In this document: piece by piece, positions 9,763 through 18,528 of the stretch
Numbering within the stretch: the first letter of the stretch is position 1
Layout of the letters: each line of letters opens with the position of its first letter
NCBI RefSeq assembly: GCF_000772945.1
Contig: NZ_JPVN01000024.1
Coordinates: 1 to 47,878, forward strand
Direction: 5' to 3'
Source of the DNA: Ureibacillus manganicus DSM 26584
GTDB taxonomy: Bacteria; Bacillota; Bacilli; Bacillales_A; Planococcaceae
DNA: 47,878 nucleotides
Position numbers and translations under genes: made by a program
Notes under the pieces: model-generated
What the model was told of the DNA's origin: nothing
The model's input: only the letters and a program-made list of their open reading frames with translations
The model's database searches: none

Positions 9763-9780
9763 AGACCGACTAGTCGGTCT
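9763..9780. promoter_or_regulatory. TetR-family operator candidate, 18-bp perfect palindrome
   Basis: AGACCGACTAGTCGGTCT is a perfect 18-bp palindrome between the tetR stop (9811) and the acyl-CoA dehydrogenase start (9736). Size, symmetry and position fit an operator for the adjacent TetR-family protein, placing control of the catabolic genes inside the operon. A separate weak palindrome, AAAAACTAGTTTTT (9795-9808), overlaps the tetR 3' side and could act as a poor terminator. Confidence 0.65.
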
Positions 9781-9810
9781 GTAATATGTTTTAAAAAAAC
9801 TAGTTTTTAA

Positions 9811-10440
9811 CTAGTTATTTTCCCCTAAACGAATTAATTGTAGCTCTTTGGCTTCGTTTAACCCCACTTCAGTAACAATCCCACGTAAAACAATATCATT
9901 AAAATAGGCTGTAATCTCTTCCATAGATAATGGACCTTCACTCTTATACCATTTATATGTCCAGTTAACTAATCCGATGATAGCCATTGTTGTAATACTA
10001 GTCGAAATTTCTGATCGAAAATGTTTACTTTCTTTGCCGTCATCAATTACTCTTTCAATGAGTTTACGATATTCTTTTCTTTTTTGATATATAGTGTCTT
10101 TATACTCATCTTGTAAATAGGCACTTTCATCATAAAAAACAGTGATATGTCTATTGTATACGTCAAAAACATGCGTAAATGAAACAAGCATATTATATAA
10201 TCTTAAAATTGGAGAATCATAACTTTCGTATACTTGTTTTGTTTCTGCTAATACATGGGAAATAAATATATCGTGTATTTCGTAAAGTAACGAATCCTTC
10301 GACTTAAAATTGTGATAAAAACCTCCTTTTGAGGTTTTAGCTTTTTCAACTATTTCATCGATTGTTACTCCGTGGTACCCCTTTTGCTGAAATAAATCGA
10401 GTGCGGTTTCAATAATTCTTTCTTTTACTGACTGCTTCAA
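9811..10440 (-). CDS. TetR/AcrR family transcriptional regulator of the leucine/acyl-CoA operon
   Basis: 209 residues. The N-terminal HTH shows ALDLFQQKGYHGVTIDEI followed by AKTSKGGFYHNFKSKDSLL, classic TetR. The C-terminal ligand domain has WTYKWYKSEG near 165, as in regulators of fatty-acyl-CoA catabolism in Bacillales. The start is TTG, eight bases after AGGAGG. It is first in the minus-strand operon and divergent from the MFS gene. It likely represses the catabolic genes through the palindrome at 9763-9780, with an acyl-CoA as probable inducer (inference). The region upstream of the start contains CTAATTTATATTAG but no copy of that operator. Confidence 0.9.
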   Translation of the reverse strand: MKQSVKERIIETALDLFQQKGYHGVTIDEIVEKAKTSKGGFYHNFKSKDSLLYEIHDIFISHVLAETKQVYESYDSPILRLYNMLVSFTHVFDVYNRHITVFYDESAYLQDEYKDTIYQKRKEYRKLIERVIDDGKESKHFRSEISTSITTMAIIGLVNWTYKWYKSEGPLSMEEITAYFNDIVLRGIVTEVGLNEAKELQLIRLGENN

Positions 10441-10710
10441 GTTCCTTACCTCCTATATCACTCCCTAATCTGCTAATTTATATTAGGCTATAATCTAGGA
10501 TGATGTTGGGAAAAATATACCATTTGTTAAAAGCTTAGTCTAGTAAAATATTTCACTAATTAAAATTATTAGACAAAAATCTATGGCGAAAAACAACTTT
10601 ATATATTTTAAAAATCAGGAAAGAATAAGTTTGTAATGATTTAAAAAGTAACTCTTTAGACTTACTAATCATTAATTTTTACTAAATAGCCTTGGAAGGC
10701 GGTCTTTTAA

Positions 10711-11943
10711 ATGGGAAAAATTAAAGTAAAACTTTGGACAAACCAATATGTCATAATTATTGCTTTATCTTTAGTAATGTTTGCTTCTTTTTATATGATT
10801 ACCGCAGGTTTTCCTATTTTTGTTTCATCTATTAGTGATAATCCTACGATTGCTGGCATCATGACCACGACCTTAATGACAGCATCTCTGATTACTCGCT
10901 TCTTTGCTAGCGTCATTATTCAAAAAGTTAATATGAAATTGCTCCTTATAATTTCCATGATTTATTTTATAGGTACTATAGGTCTTACCTTTTTAAGTGA
11001 TGCTATTTGGTTTTTAATATTCATCCGCGCACTCCAAGGAATTGGCTTTTGTATGCTTACAACATTAGTCTTTACCATGTCTAGTAATATTGTTCCTAAA
11101 TCTCGACTGGGTGAAGGAATTGTGTTTTTCGCTATGTCAACGAGCGTTGGAACGACAATTGGACCTTTAATCGCAATTTCTTATCTTTCGAATTATTCCT
11201 TTCAGTCAATGTTAATGCTAACCCTGGGACTGATGGCTTTTTCTTTTGTTTGTAGTTTATTTACTAAAAATAGTCCTGTTAGTAAAGAAGAAGCAAGCCC
11301 GCAAGAAACTAAAAATGAACCTTTTTATAAGTATATGTTTGATAAACGTGTCCTACTTCCCTGTATTTTGGTGTCATTCAATTATATGACCATAGCAGGT
11401 ACTGTTAATTTTATGGGCGCGTTTGGGAAAGAAATAAATGTAGGCGGTAGTATTTCTCAATTTTTTATTGCTCAAGGGATTGCAATGGTCGTTGTCCGTG
11501 CCTTTTCTGGTAAAATATTCGATCGATTCGGTCACAGAATTTTAATCATTCCAGCAGCGAGTTCCGGAGCAGCAGGTTTACTCTTACTCGGCTTCGCTGC
11601 TAGTATGTGGATGGTTATAGTTGCAGGAGTATTATTCGGAATCGCTTTTGCAGTTATCCATCCGATTTCTCAAGCTTGGGCATTAACTCTCGTTCCACCT
11701 GAAAAAAAGGCAACTGCCAATTCCATGCTTTTAATTTTTATCGATTCAGGTATGGCGATTGGTTCAGTACTACTTGGAATTTTAGCAGGTCGAGTTGGAT
11801 ACGGCATGATGTTCTCTTTTACTGCAGCGATAATGGTAATTATTTTAGTCTTATATCTTTTTGGAAACAGAAAAAAGGTCACTTTTGGGACTAGTAAAAA
11901 AGGACCTTCCCTGCAGAAACAAACTCGTTTACGTGCTGGTTAA
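10711..11943 (+). CDS. MFS transporter
   Basis: 410 residues with about 12 hydrophobic segments and a central charged loop (KNSPVSKEEASPQE). It is a major facilitator superfamily permease of the YwoG/YfkF-like drug-efflux type. The cytoplasmic loop between segments 8 and 9 carries GKIFDRFGHR, the motif-A-like sequence. The substrate is unknown. It is divergent from tetR across 270 bp; the TetR operator identified here is not in that interval, so joint regulation is not shown. Confidence 0.88.
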   Translation: MGKIKVKLWTNQYVIIIALSLVMFASFYMITAGFPIFVSSISDNPTIAGIMTTTLMTASLITRFFASVIIQKVNMKLLLIISMIYFIGTIGLTFLSDAIWFLIFIRALQGIGFCMLTTLVFTMSSNIVPKSRLGEGIVFFAMSTSVGTTIGPLIAISYLSNYSFQSMLMLTLGLMAFSFVCSLFTKNSPVSKEEASPQETKNEPFYKYMFDKRVLLPCILVSFNYMTIAGTVNFMGAFGKEINVGGSISQFFIAQGIAMVVVRAFSGKIFDRFGHRILIIPAASSGAAGLLLLGFAASMWMVIVAGVLFGIAFAVIHPISQAWALTLVPPEKKATANSMLLIFIDSGMAIGSVLLGILAGRVGYGMMFSFTAAIMVIILVLYLFGNRKKVTFGTSKKGPSLQKQTRLRAG

Positions 11944-11958
11944 TAAATAGTTATTACG

Positions 11959-12012
11959 AATGGTCTGAACCAATGTCAAATAGACATATGGAACAGTCCA
12001 TTTTTCTTTGGT
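11959..12012 (+). terminator. Terminator of the MFS gene
   Basis: AATGG...CCATT encloses an inner stem ATGTC/GACAT and is followed by TTTTTCTTT. It is an interrupted hairpin, oriented for the + strand gene ending at 11943. Confidence 0.5.
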
Positions 12013-12041
12013 CAATACATAAGGCGAAGTAATGTATGTGT

Positions 12042-12521
12042 TTACCGTTCACCAAAACGTTTAGCAAATGGTGAAATATATTTTTTCGTTGTGGAAGAAG
12101 CGTAGGGATTTGTTGGTTGAGGCTCTTTCATACCTGTATAAGCAATAAGTAAAGTTTTCGCTTGTTTCAGAGAAAAGTTAGTTTTTGGGTTTCTTTGTTC
12201 CTCATCTAAACCTCCTAGGTGTGGTAAAGTTTGGAAATCTTCTTTTGTTGGAGGAAGGTGAAATAAATAATCTCCACAGGAAATTAAAACTGTCGATGTT
12301 TGTCTTGAAAGTTTTGGGTTTCTTGAAAAATGTAATCCTAATTTTTCCGCTTTCCCATCTATAATCATTTTCTCTAATGCTTTTTTCTTCAAGTCATATA
12401 AAAATTTAGGATTTGTCGCTGCTTTTGCATGTTTATTAATAACAAAGATTGCTCTAGATAAATTTTCAATAGAAAATTCTAGGTGTTGTTCTTTTTTATT
12501 ATTTCTTTGGTTAGTATTCAA
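12042..12521 (-). CDS. ykyB: YkyB-family protein of unknown function
   Basis: About 159 residues, close to B. subtilis YkyB. The conserved body includes SIENLSRAIFVINKHAKAA, LHFSRNPKLSRQ, VLISCGDYLFHLPPTKEDF and LPHLGGL. No biochemical function is established. The frame is open back to 12653, but the family begins near here, and the TTG at 12521 has AGGTGAT a few bases upstream, so I place the start there. The gene follows the alpha/beta hydrolase on the same strand. Confidence 0.8.
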   Translation of the reverse strand: MNTNQRNNKKEQHLEFSIENLSRAIFVINKHAKAATNPKFLYDLKKKALEKMIIDGKAEKLGLHFSRNPKLSRQTSTVLISCGDYLFHLPPTKEDFQTLPHLGGLDEEQRNPKTNFSLKQAKTLLIAYTGMKEPQPTNPYASSTTKKYISPFAKRFGER

Positions 12522-12655
12522 TCGATCACCTATCTTCAATAGCATATTTGTATGGTTTATTATATAACGATTTGCTATTGAAATTAAAGTATTATCATTA
12601 CAAAAAAGAGAGACAAGTTTGCACCTCTTTTCAAAAACTATCTTTTTGCACAATA

Positions 12656-13435
12656 CTAAATAAACTGAGTTAACAGCTGGTTAAATTTATCGCGTTCTTC
12701 CCAGAAAGGACCGTGCCCGCTAAATTGAAATGGGACTAGCTTTGAATTTCTTATTTTTTGATTCATCTCTTTAGCTTGTGAAAATGGGATTACTTTGTCA
12801 TGAATGCCATGGATGATTAAAGTAGGTATATTTATGTTAGGTAGATCAGCATAGAGCTTTTCATCTCTTAAAGTAGTAATGATTGCAGCTGTTGACCAGC
12901 TAGCTGCTTGTAGTCCCATTTGTAAAAACCAATCTGAAAATGGTTTTGTAAGATACTGAAAGAAAAAGCCATCTGTTACGTCCTGCATCATTTTCGGACG
13001 GTCATTTAAGCATTTTTTCAAAAATTCACTTGCGGTTTCAGCAGTAAATCCTGTTGGAGCTGCCGCATCAACAAGAACCAGCTTGGATACTCCAAATCCA
13101 TTGTGGCGAGAAACATATCTTATGGCAATTGCACCGCCAGTTGAGTGACCTAATAACGTAAAATCTTTGAGTCGAAGTGCATCAACTAATGAGCGTATAT
13201 CATCAGCAAGTCTATTAAAAGTATAACCACTCATCGGTCTATCTGACTTACCAAACCCTCTCCAGTCAACACCGATACACCGGTATCCCATTTGTGGTAA
13301 GACATTGAATTGATACTCAAATTGTTCATGACTTAATGGCCAGCCATGTAAAAATACAATGGTCTTATTCCCACCTGGGTTTATATCTTCTACATATAAT
13401 TTTACCCCTGAATCTACAGTAACGTAATATCCTAT
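12656..13435 (-). CDS. Alpha/beta hydrolase with probable ATA start codon
   Basis: 259 residues if initiated at ATA. Ser98 lies in GHSTGG, Asp213 in IHGIHDKVIP and His241 in FSGHGPF, a complete triad; HGWP (~30-33) gives the oxyanion strand. The first ATG (13291) would remove strands 1-3 and HGWP. The frame is open upstream to a TAA, and between that stop and 13291 there is no ATG, GTG, TTG or CTG. AGGAGG lies seven bases before ATA-GGA-TAT-TAC, and homologues I recall begin MGYYVT. The codon is therefore either a rare ATA start or an ATG>ATA lesion. Substrate unknown; chloroperoxidase/esterase-like family. Confidence 0.8.
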   Translation of the reverse strand: MGYYVTVDSGVKLYVEDINPGGNKTIVFLHGWPLSHEQFEYQFNVLPQMGYRCIGVDWRGFGKSDRPMSGYTFNRLADDIRSLVDALRLKDFTLLGHSTGGAIAIRYVSRHNGFGVSKLVLVDAAAPTGFTAETASEFLKKCLNDRPKMMQDVTDGFFFQYLTKPFSDWFLQMGLQAASWSTAAIITTLRDEKLYADLPNINIPTLIIHGIHDKVIPFSQAKEMNQKIRNSKLVPFQFSGHGPFWEERDKFNQLLTQFI

Positions 13436-13622
13436 GGGACTTCCTCCTTAGTTAAGTTAGTTGCCACATTAGGATATTCAGTTACCACATTATAGGTGAG
13501 TATCCATAGTATTAAGACAATCTGTACTACTGAAAATTTTACTACTTACTTTTATTTTTTAAATAAGGATACATTAATTTAATTGAGCAAAGCTCCAGTT
13601 CGTCAATATTTACAACCAAAAC

Positions 13623-13829
13623 TCAATAAATTGTACCTTTAAATCTACCCGGCTTCTTTACATAGCCGTGAATGATAAATCCACACCCCGTGCAAATAAG
13701 ATATTGAATTTCTGAACCTATACTCATTTTTCCACGAGGGTACATTGTTCCGTATCCACTATGTTTCCCAATTCCCAGTTCATTTTCTCCACATTTTGGA
13801 CATTCCGTCACATTCGATGATTGACTCAT
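13623..13829 (-). CDS. Small zinc-ribbon protein
   Basis: 68 residues. Two CxxC knuckles, CPKC (~11-14) and CTGC (~46-49), with a short beta-rich stretch between them, form a zinc ribbon. Such proteins in Bacillus are often labelled TFIIIB-like, without functional proof. Its start is ATG followed by SQSSN. The ~180-bp interval upstream of the hydrolase, 13443-13622, holds no further gene. Confidence 0.75.
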   Translation of the reverse strand: MSQSSNVTECPKCGENELGIGKHSGYGTMYPRGKMSIGSEIQYLICTGCGFIIHGYVKKPGRFKGTIY

Positions 13830-13866
13830 GTGTTTTGCCTCCCTAATTCAAATATTTTTCATCTGT

Positions 13867-14358
13867 TTATTCGATAAACTCTAAATCTATATTTCTAAAT
13901 AAAATGTCTGATGACACTGGTTTTCTATTAAGTTCTCTTGCCCAAATGGAAAGCTGTCCTATATGATGAACTTCATGCAAGCATATATGAAGAAGAACCT
14001 TGTCATATGGAAAAAAGGATGGTTCTCTATCTTTACGATTGATTTTCAATACATTATCCATAGCTTCTTTTTTATTCATGTAATCTATTAAAAATAAGTT
14101 GGTTTTTTCTTTCATTTCGTTTGAATAATCAATGACTTCATTTAACTTTTTTATTTCTTCCATATTCCTTTGAATGACAGGTTCTTTTAACATTTGGTTC
14201 ACCCATATTTGTTCACAATCAATTACGTGATACAAAGTATGAAGAAAGCTTCCCATACCTCCAACACGTTTTTGAATTAATTCTTCCTCTGATAAACTTT
14301 CACACCATCGGAACCAATCTTCTCGTATTTGCCAATTATATAAGAACAATTCATGCAT
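13867..14358 (-). CDS. DinB/YfiT-like family protein (putative metal-dependent hydrolase)
   Basis: 163 residues, a four-helix-bundle DinB-type protein. Candidate metal ligands are the His of LHTLYHVIDCEQIW (~45) and HEVHHIGQL near the C-terminus, matching the family's His triad. Substrates are generally thiol cofactors or unknown. ATG 14358 is preferred: the TTG six codons upstream lies within the GGAGG site itself. Monocistronic. Confidence 0.85.
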   Translation of the reverse strand: MHELFLYNWQIREDWFRWCESLSEEELIQKRVGGMGSFLHTLYHVIDCEQIWVNQMLKEPVIQRNMEEIKKLNEVIDYSNEMKEKTNLFLIDYMNKKEAMDNVLKINRKDREPSFFPYDKVLLHICLHEVHHIGQLSIWARELNRKPVSSDILFRNIDLEFIE

Positions 14359-14421
14359 TACTTTACGGACCTCCAACGTTTAATTAATTCTCATATTTAT
14401 CTTATTTCGACCAAAACAAAA

Positions 14422-14456
14422 GAAAACCTGCTATTTCATATCTTGAGCAGGTTTTC
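14422..14456 (-). terminator. Terminator after the small membrane-protein gene
   Basis: An 11-bp stem GAAAACCTGCT / AGCAGGTTTTC with a 13-base loop is followed on the minus strand by TTTTGTTTT. It ends the gene at 14467. Confidence 0.75.
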
Positions 14457-14466
14457 AATAATGATC

Positions 14467-14739
14467 TTATAATGGTTCTTTATCCATTATTTCTCCATTT
14501 TCGGTAGTCCAAATACGGTAATATTCCCCGTCCATTTCAACCAGTATGACGTATTCTGAAAACCATTCTCCCCAATGTCCAATACTGTTTATTTTATTTA
14601 TTTTCGTAATTTCAGGGTTATTTTCATGCACTTTTGCCATTACATGATCAAGCTTGCTGTTTGTATATAACTGAATTGAAAAATAAGTAATTAACACTAA
14701 AGCACTAATAAACACTAGAATTGCCAATACTTTTTTCAA
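14467..14739 (-). CDS. Small membrane-anchored protein of unknown function
   Basis: 90 residues. One N-terminal hydrophobic segment (~4-24) acts as anchor or uncleaved signal; the remainder is a soluble outward-facing domain rich in aromatic residues (HWGEWFSEY, YYRIWTTENGE). Not recognised as a named family. The interval 14740-14929 upstream contains no gene. Confidence 0.7.
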   Translation of the reverse strand: MKKVLAILVFISALVLITYFSIQLYTNSKLDHVMAKVHENNPEITKINKINSIGHWGEWFSEYVILVEMDGEYYRIWTTENGEIMDKEPL

Positions 14740-14929
14740 TGATTCTTCTCCTAATACAAGACATTTATTAAGATGACGCTAATAATTGGGAAATGTTTCA
14801 TGTAAATCAATTATTTAATAAGCATAAAGTAATTTAGAAAAATAAAAAAGTATGTTTCGAATTTGACCAAAACACACTTTTATAAACATTGGTTAGTAAC
14901 TACATATAATTTAATTAGTCCGTACTTCC

Positions 14930-15964
14930 CTAATTACCATATGAGCTTGCACTTTCATTTTTTTCTAATGTGCTTGATAAGTTTGAAGAGTCTTCAATTA
15001 AGCCGAGGTGACTTTTTAAAATCGTTTGTGTTTCAATAAGATTTTGTTGATCTAAGACATAGATGTACGCACCAGTGTATGGTTGCTCCCCATTACCACC
15101 CTTTAGTGTCAAAGTATCAATTTGAGGCATTCCACCTAGTAAAATGGAGAAAAACGATTTCATTTCTTCAAAAGTCATATCTGTTTTCATGTTTGAACCG
15201 ACTGCATCAATAATAGAGCCGTAACTACCTATCGAAGTGATATTCGTCGATTTACTAGCAATTGCTTTTAATAGTTCTTGCTGACGTTTCCCTCTATGAA
15301 CATCACTATCTTGTAAACGAGTTCGTGCGAATGCTAAAGCTTCACGCCCATCTAAATTTTGCCAACCTTTTTTCAATTGAATTGTATAGTTATCATTTTC
15401 ATCGAGTTCTAATCGATCGTATGGTACTTCTACTTCAACTCCACCTATTGCATCAACCACATCAATAAATGCATTAAAATTCATCTTTACATAATAATCA
15501 ACAGGAATATCTAATAGTTGTTCAACGGTTTCGACTGACGCAAGTGTTCCACCAAATGCATGAGCATGGTTAATTTTATCTTTATATTGAACGTATGGTA
15601 TGTATACATATGAATCTCGGGGAATACTTAACATTTTGATTGTTCTATCGTTATTATTCAACGTTGCCAAAATTAAAGCATCAGAACGAGGTCGACTATC
15701 TTGTCGTTCATCACTATCATCCACGCCAATAAATAATATGGATACACTATCATTGGCTGGTTCTACTTTTGTTTCACGCTTATCAGAAATCGGTCGTTCC
15801 TTAATTTCCTCATAAGCATCTGTCACTGCAATTTCGGCTTTTTTTGTTAAATAAATAGCATATGCTGTTAAACAAATTAATAAGGACCCGCATAGAATCA
15901 CAGCTATTTTAAGCGAAAATATTAACTTTCCTTTACCACTTTTCTTTTTTGTAGTTCTTCTCAT
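14930..15964 (-). CDS. LytR-CpsA-Psr (LCP) family protein
   Basis: 344 residues: a cytoplasmic Arg/Lys-rich tail (RRTTKKKSGKGK), one membrane segment (~14-34), then the extracytoplasmic LCP domain with SILFIGVDDSDER, PRSDALILATLN, SIPRDSYVYIPY, DKINHAHAFGG and ALAFARTRLQDSDVHRGKRQQ. Family members transfer teichoic acids or other anionic polymers from lipid carriers to peptidoglycan. ATG 15964 follows AGGAGG by six bases; an in-frame start 18 codons upstream has no such site. The C-terminus is Ser/Asn-rich and low complexity. Confidence 0.92.
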   Translation of the reverse strand: MRRTTKKKSGKGKLIFSLKIAVILCGSLLICLTAYAIYLTKKAEIAVTDAYEEIKERPISDKRETKVEPANDSVSILFIGVDDSDERQDSRPRSDALILATLNNNDRTIKMLSIPRDSYVYIPYVQYKDKINHAHAFGGTLASVETVEQLLDIPVDYYVKMNFNAFIDVVDAIGGVEVEVPYDRLELDENDNYTIQLKKGWQNLDGREALAFARTRLQDSDVHRGKRQQELLKAIASKSTNITSIGSYGSIIDAVGSNMKTDMTFEEMKSFFSILLGGMPQIDTLTLKGGNGEQPYTGAYIYVLDQQNLIETQTILKSHLGLIEDSSNLSSTLEKNESASSYGN

Positions 15965-16338
15965 TAAAATCCTCCTTATATAAAATGAAAAAGTGACATA
16001 AATTTCTTTAAAAACCATTCTTTAATGTTTATATTCTTATCAGTGATAATCCTTTTTTGTTTTAAGAAGTTCTATACATTCTTTTGATTTTGATTCGTGT
16101 CTGTAATGTAGTTATTGGAACAATTGTACTATTAATACTATAATCATCTTCTATTTTGTATTATTATTCAAGTTCTTTCCAAGTATTTTAATATTTTCCT
16201 AAGATCCTAAGGATAATTTTTGATTAGTAGAACACTTTTATACTTTTTATCCTTCTTATAAGTAGACTCATAAATTTACATTTAGTAACATACAAAACAC
16301 ACTTCTTGATGTGAAATGGTCTAAATCCTATGACTTAT
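15965..16338. other. Intergenic region without recognisable gene
   Basis: AT-rich spacer between the LCP gene and the bmr terminator. It must contain the LCP promoter, but I cannot place -35/-10 boxes with confidence. No ORF, repeat or RNA gene seen. Confidence 0.6.
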
Positions 16339-16374
16339 AAAAAAAGCGCAAACCTTTAAATTAGGCTTACGCTT
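16339..16374 (-). terminator. Terminator of the Bmr-type pump gene
   Basis: An imperfect stem (AAGCG...CGCTT with inner AAACCT/AGG) is followed on the minus strand by TTTTTTT, six bases beyond the bmr stop codon. Confidence 0.7.
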
Positions 16375-16379
16375 GTCTA

Positions 16380-17576
16380 TTAATTCGCAACTGAAGGTTT
16401 AATTTCCTTCACTGTATTTTCTCTTTTCTTCCAAAACAGAGTAATTACAATTCCAATTATGAGTACTATTGTTGCAAAATAATATGGATAGTTAATATCA
16501 ATATCGAATAACATGCCCCCAAGAATTGGCCCGCTAATATTTGCTAAACTTGTAAACATAGAATTCATGCCGCCCACAAACCCTTGTGCATTTCCAGCAA
16601 TGTTGGATAAGTAAGTTGTTACCGCTGGACGGAATAAATCAAAGCCAACGAAGACTATAAACGTCACAAGTAAAATGGCAAAGTACGAATGAACAACCGT
16701 CATTAAAAAGACGAGGATAGCCGATAGTATTAGACTATAGCGAATTAGTTTAATTTCTCCCCAAATTCTAGTGAGTCGATCAAATAACAACACTTGCGAA
16801 ATGGCTCCAAAAATACCACCACCCATAATCACTATGGCAATGTCCTTCGGTGTGAATTGGAACTTATGATCTACAAATAAGCTAAAGAATGATTCAAAAG
16901 CAGCCAAGCCAAACGAAGCAATAAAAATTAAAATAAACGCAATAAAGTATCTAGGTTCAAATACACGTTGTATTCCGGTCTTTTCTTTTGTTGAACCTGG
17001 TGTTTCTATTGTTTCTGTCGAACGTTCTGGTTCAGTAATAAAAATAATCGTCAAGATTGCAGCTAAAGTACCTAATGCCCCTGCAAAGAAAAATGGAATA
17101 CGCGTTCCAAACTCCGCTAAAAATCCACCAATCCCAGGTCCGATGATAAACCCTGTACTAATAGCACCAGACATATATCCGAGCGCTTTTGGGCGAGTTT
17201 TTTCATTTGTAATATCTGCAATATAGGCCGTTACACCTGGCATAATAAATGCAGCACTAATTCCTCCTAATACCCGGGAGAAAAATAGCATTCCGATATC
17301 TTTTCCAATCCCAAACAGAAATTCAGAAATACCGAAAACAAATAAGCCAATCACAATCATAATCTTTCGACCAAAGCGATCTACTGCTTTTCCTGCAAAC
17401 GGCGAAACAATTAATTGGGCAATGGCGAAAGATGCAGTTAAATACCCTATTGTTGTTCCATTTATATTCAATTCATTCATTAGTGAAGGCAATACAGGAA
17501 TTACAAGCCCAATACCTAAAAATGCTATGAATAAATTCAATAATAGTAACCCTAATGTCATACGATACGACTTCAT
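16380..17576 (-). CDS. bmr: Bmr/Blt-type multidrug efflux MFS transporter
   Basis: 398 residues, 12 transmembrane segments. It matches B. subtilis Bmr closely by recollection: NLFIAFLGIGLVIPVLPSLM at the N-terminus, AGKAVDRFGRKIM (motif A), GGISAAFIMPGVTAYIADIT, and the motif C region GYMSGAISTGFIIGPGIGG. These proton-coupled pumps export cationic dyes, fluoroquinolones or spermidine. It is divergent from a MerR-family regulator, the arrangement found at the blt/bltR locus, so the gene is a Bmr/Blt mix by sequence and context. Its promoter has a 19-bp spacer (see 17641-17671). Confidence 0.9.
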   Translation of the reverse strand: MKSYRMTLGLLLLNLFIAFLGIGLVIPVLPSLMNELNINGTTIGYLTASFAIAQLIVSPFAGKAVDRFGRKIMIVIGLFVFGISEFLFGIGKDIGMLFFSRVLGGISAAFIMPGVTAYIADITNEKTRPKALGYMSGAISTGFIIGPGIGGFLAEFGTRIPFFFAGALGTLAAILTIIFITEPERSTETIETPGSTKEKTGIQRVFEPRYFIAFILIFIASFGLAAFESFFSLFVDHKFQFTPKDIAIVIMGGGIFGAISQVLLFDRLTRIWGEIKLIRYSLILSAILVFLMTVVHSYFAILLVTFIVFVGFDLFRPAVTTYLSNIAGNAQGFVGGMNSMFTSLANISGPILGGMLFDIDINYPYYFATIVLIIGIVITLFWKKRENTVKEIKPSVAN

Positions 17577-17640
17577 TTAATATTTCTCCTAACATACGAT
17601 TCAATACGAATAGTCTTGATTTGTAATTACAACAGACTTT

Positions 17641-17671
17641 ATCCTAGTATATATAGTAACTATATAGTCAA
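17641..17671 (-). promoter_or_regulatory. MerR-type promoter with 19-bp spacer and operator palindrome
   Basis: On the minus strand TTGACT (17666-17671) and TAGGAT (17641-17646) are 19 bp apart, the over-long spacer typical of promoters activated by MerR-family DNA distortion. A 17-bp perfect dyad TATATAGTAACTATATA (17650-17666) fills the spacer. It drives the efflux gene. The -35 box overlaps the Shine-Dalgarno AAGGTG of the divergent regulator gene. Another palindrome, TTGTAATTACAA, lies at 17621-17632. Confidence 0.85.
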
Positions 17672-17687
17672 GGTGTTGATGTAAAAA

Positions 17688-18515
17688 TTGAATAAAAAAA
17701 ATGTAAAATATTTAACAACCGGTGAATTTGCCAAACTTTGTAAAGTAAACAAACAGACATTATTTTACTATGATCAAATTGGACTGCTTTCTCCTATTTA
17801 TAAAAATGAGAAAGGTTATCGTTATTATTCATTAAACCAAATTGAGTTATTCTATGTGATTGATTTATTAAAAGAGCTTGGGATGTCGCTGAAGGATATT
17901 CAATTGTATACGCAAAATAAATCTCCAGAAAGTTTCTTAGCTTTAATGTATCAACAAAAAGAAGAAATTGGGAAAAAGCGACAGGAAATAGAAATGAAGG
18001 AAAAACTTATTGAGACGAAAATCGCAATAATAGAGGAATCACTTAGTGTACCTTTCAATCAAATTACACTTCAACATTTACCTGAAGCGACATTATATTT
18101 GAGCAGAAACATTGAAGATACTACCGATGATGAATTTGTCGAAGTAATTTCAGAATTTATCGAAGAATTGAATGAAGCACAATTAGATACGGGTTTTCCA
18201 ATTGGTGGGATTACAAAACGGAAACACGTGTTAAATGGAGATTATTCAAAATATACCTATCTATACATCGAGCAGCCTCAACCAAAGGAAGGCTATCCAT
18301 ATTTTAAGGCTGTAAAAGGCGATTTTCTCATTGGCTATCATATCGGAGAAGATACAACCATCTGCAGTACTTATGAGGAGATGTTTTCAGAAATGAAACG
18401 GCTGAATTTGTCTTTAGGAGATTATGTATTTGAAGAATACGTATATGATACTCTTGTAAAAAATCAGAAAGAACAGTATGTAACGAAAATTATGATGCAG
18501 GTAGTCGGAAACTAA
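17688..18515 (+). CDS. MerR-family regulator of the multidrug pump (BmrR/BltR-like)
   Basis: 275 residues. The N-terminal winged HTH (TTGEFAKLCKVNKQTLFYYDQIGLL...GYRYYSLNQIELF, 10-54) is followed by a coiled-coil dimerisation helix (~75-118) and a GyrI-like effector domain for hydrophobic cations. Start is TTG; the nearest site, AAGGTG, is 12 bases upstream, a long spacing, and the only closer ATG runs straight into a stop. It faces away from the pump gene across the operator and presumably activates it on drug binding. Confidence 0.88.
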   Translation: MNKKNVKYLTTGEFAKLCKVNKQTLFYYDQIGLLSPIYKNEKGYRYYSLNQIELFYVIDLLKELGMSLKDIQLYTQNKSPESFLALMYQQKEEIGKKRQEIEMKEKLIETKIAIIEESLSVPFNQITLQHLPEATLYLSRNIEDTTDDEFVEVISEFIEELNEAQLDTGFPIGGITKRKHVLNGDYSKYTYLYIEQPQPKEGYPYFKAVKGDFLIGYHIGEDTTICSTYEEMFSEMKRLNLSLGDYVFEEYVYDTLVKNQKEQYVTKIMMQVVGN

Positions 18516-18528
18516 AAACGAGAAGATG

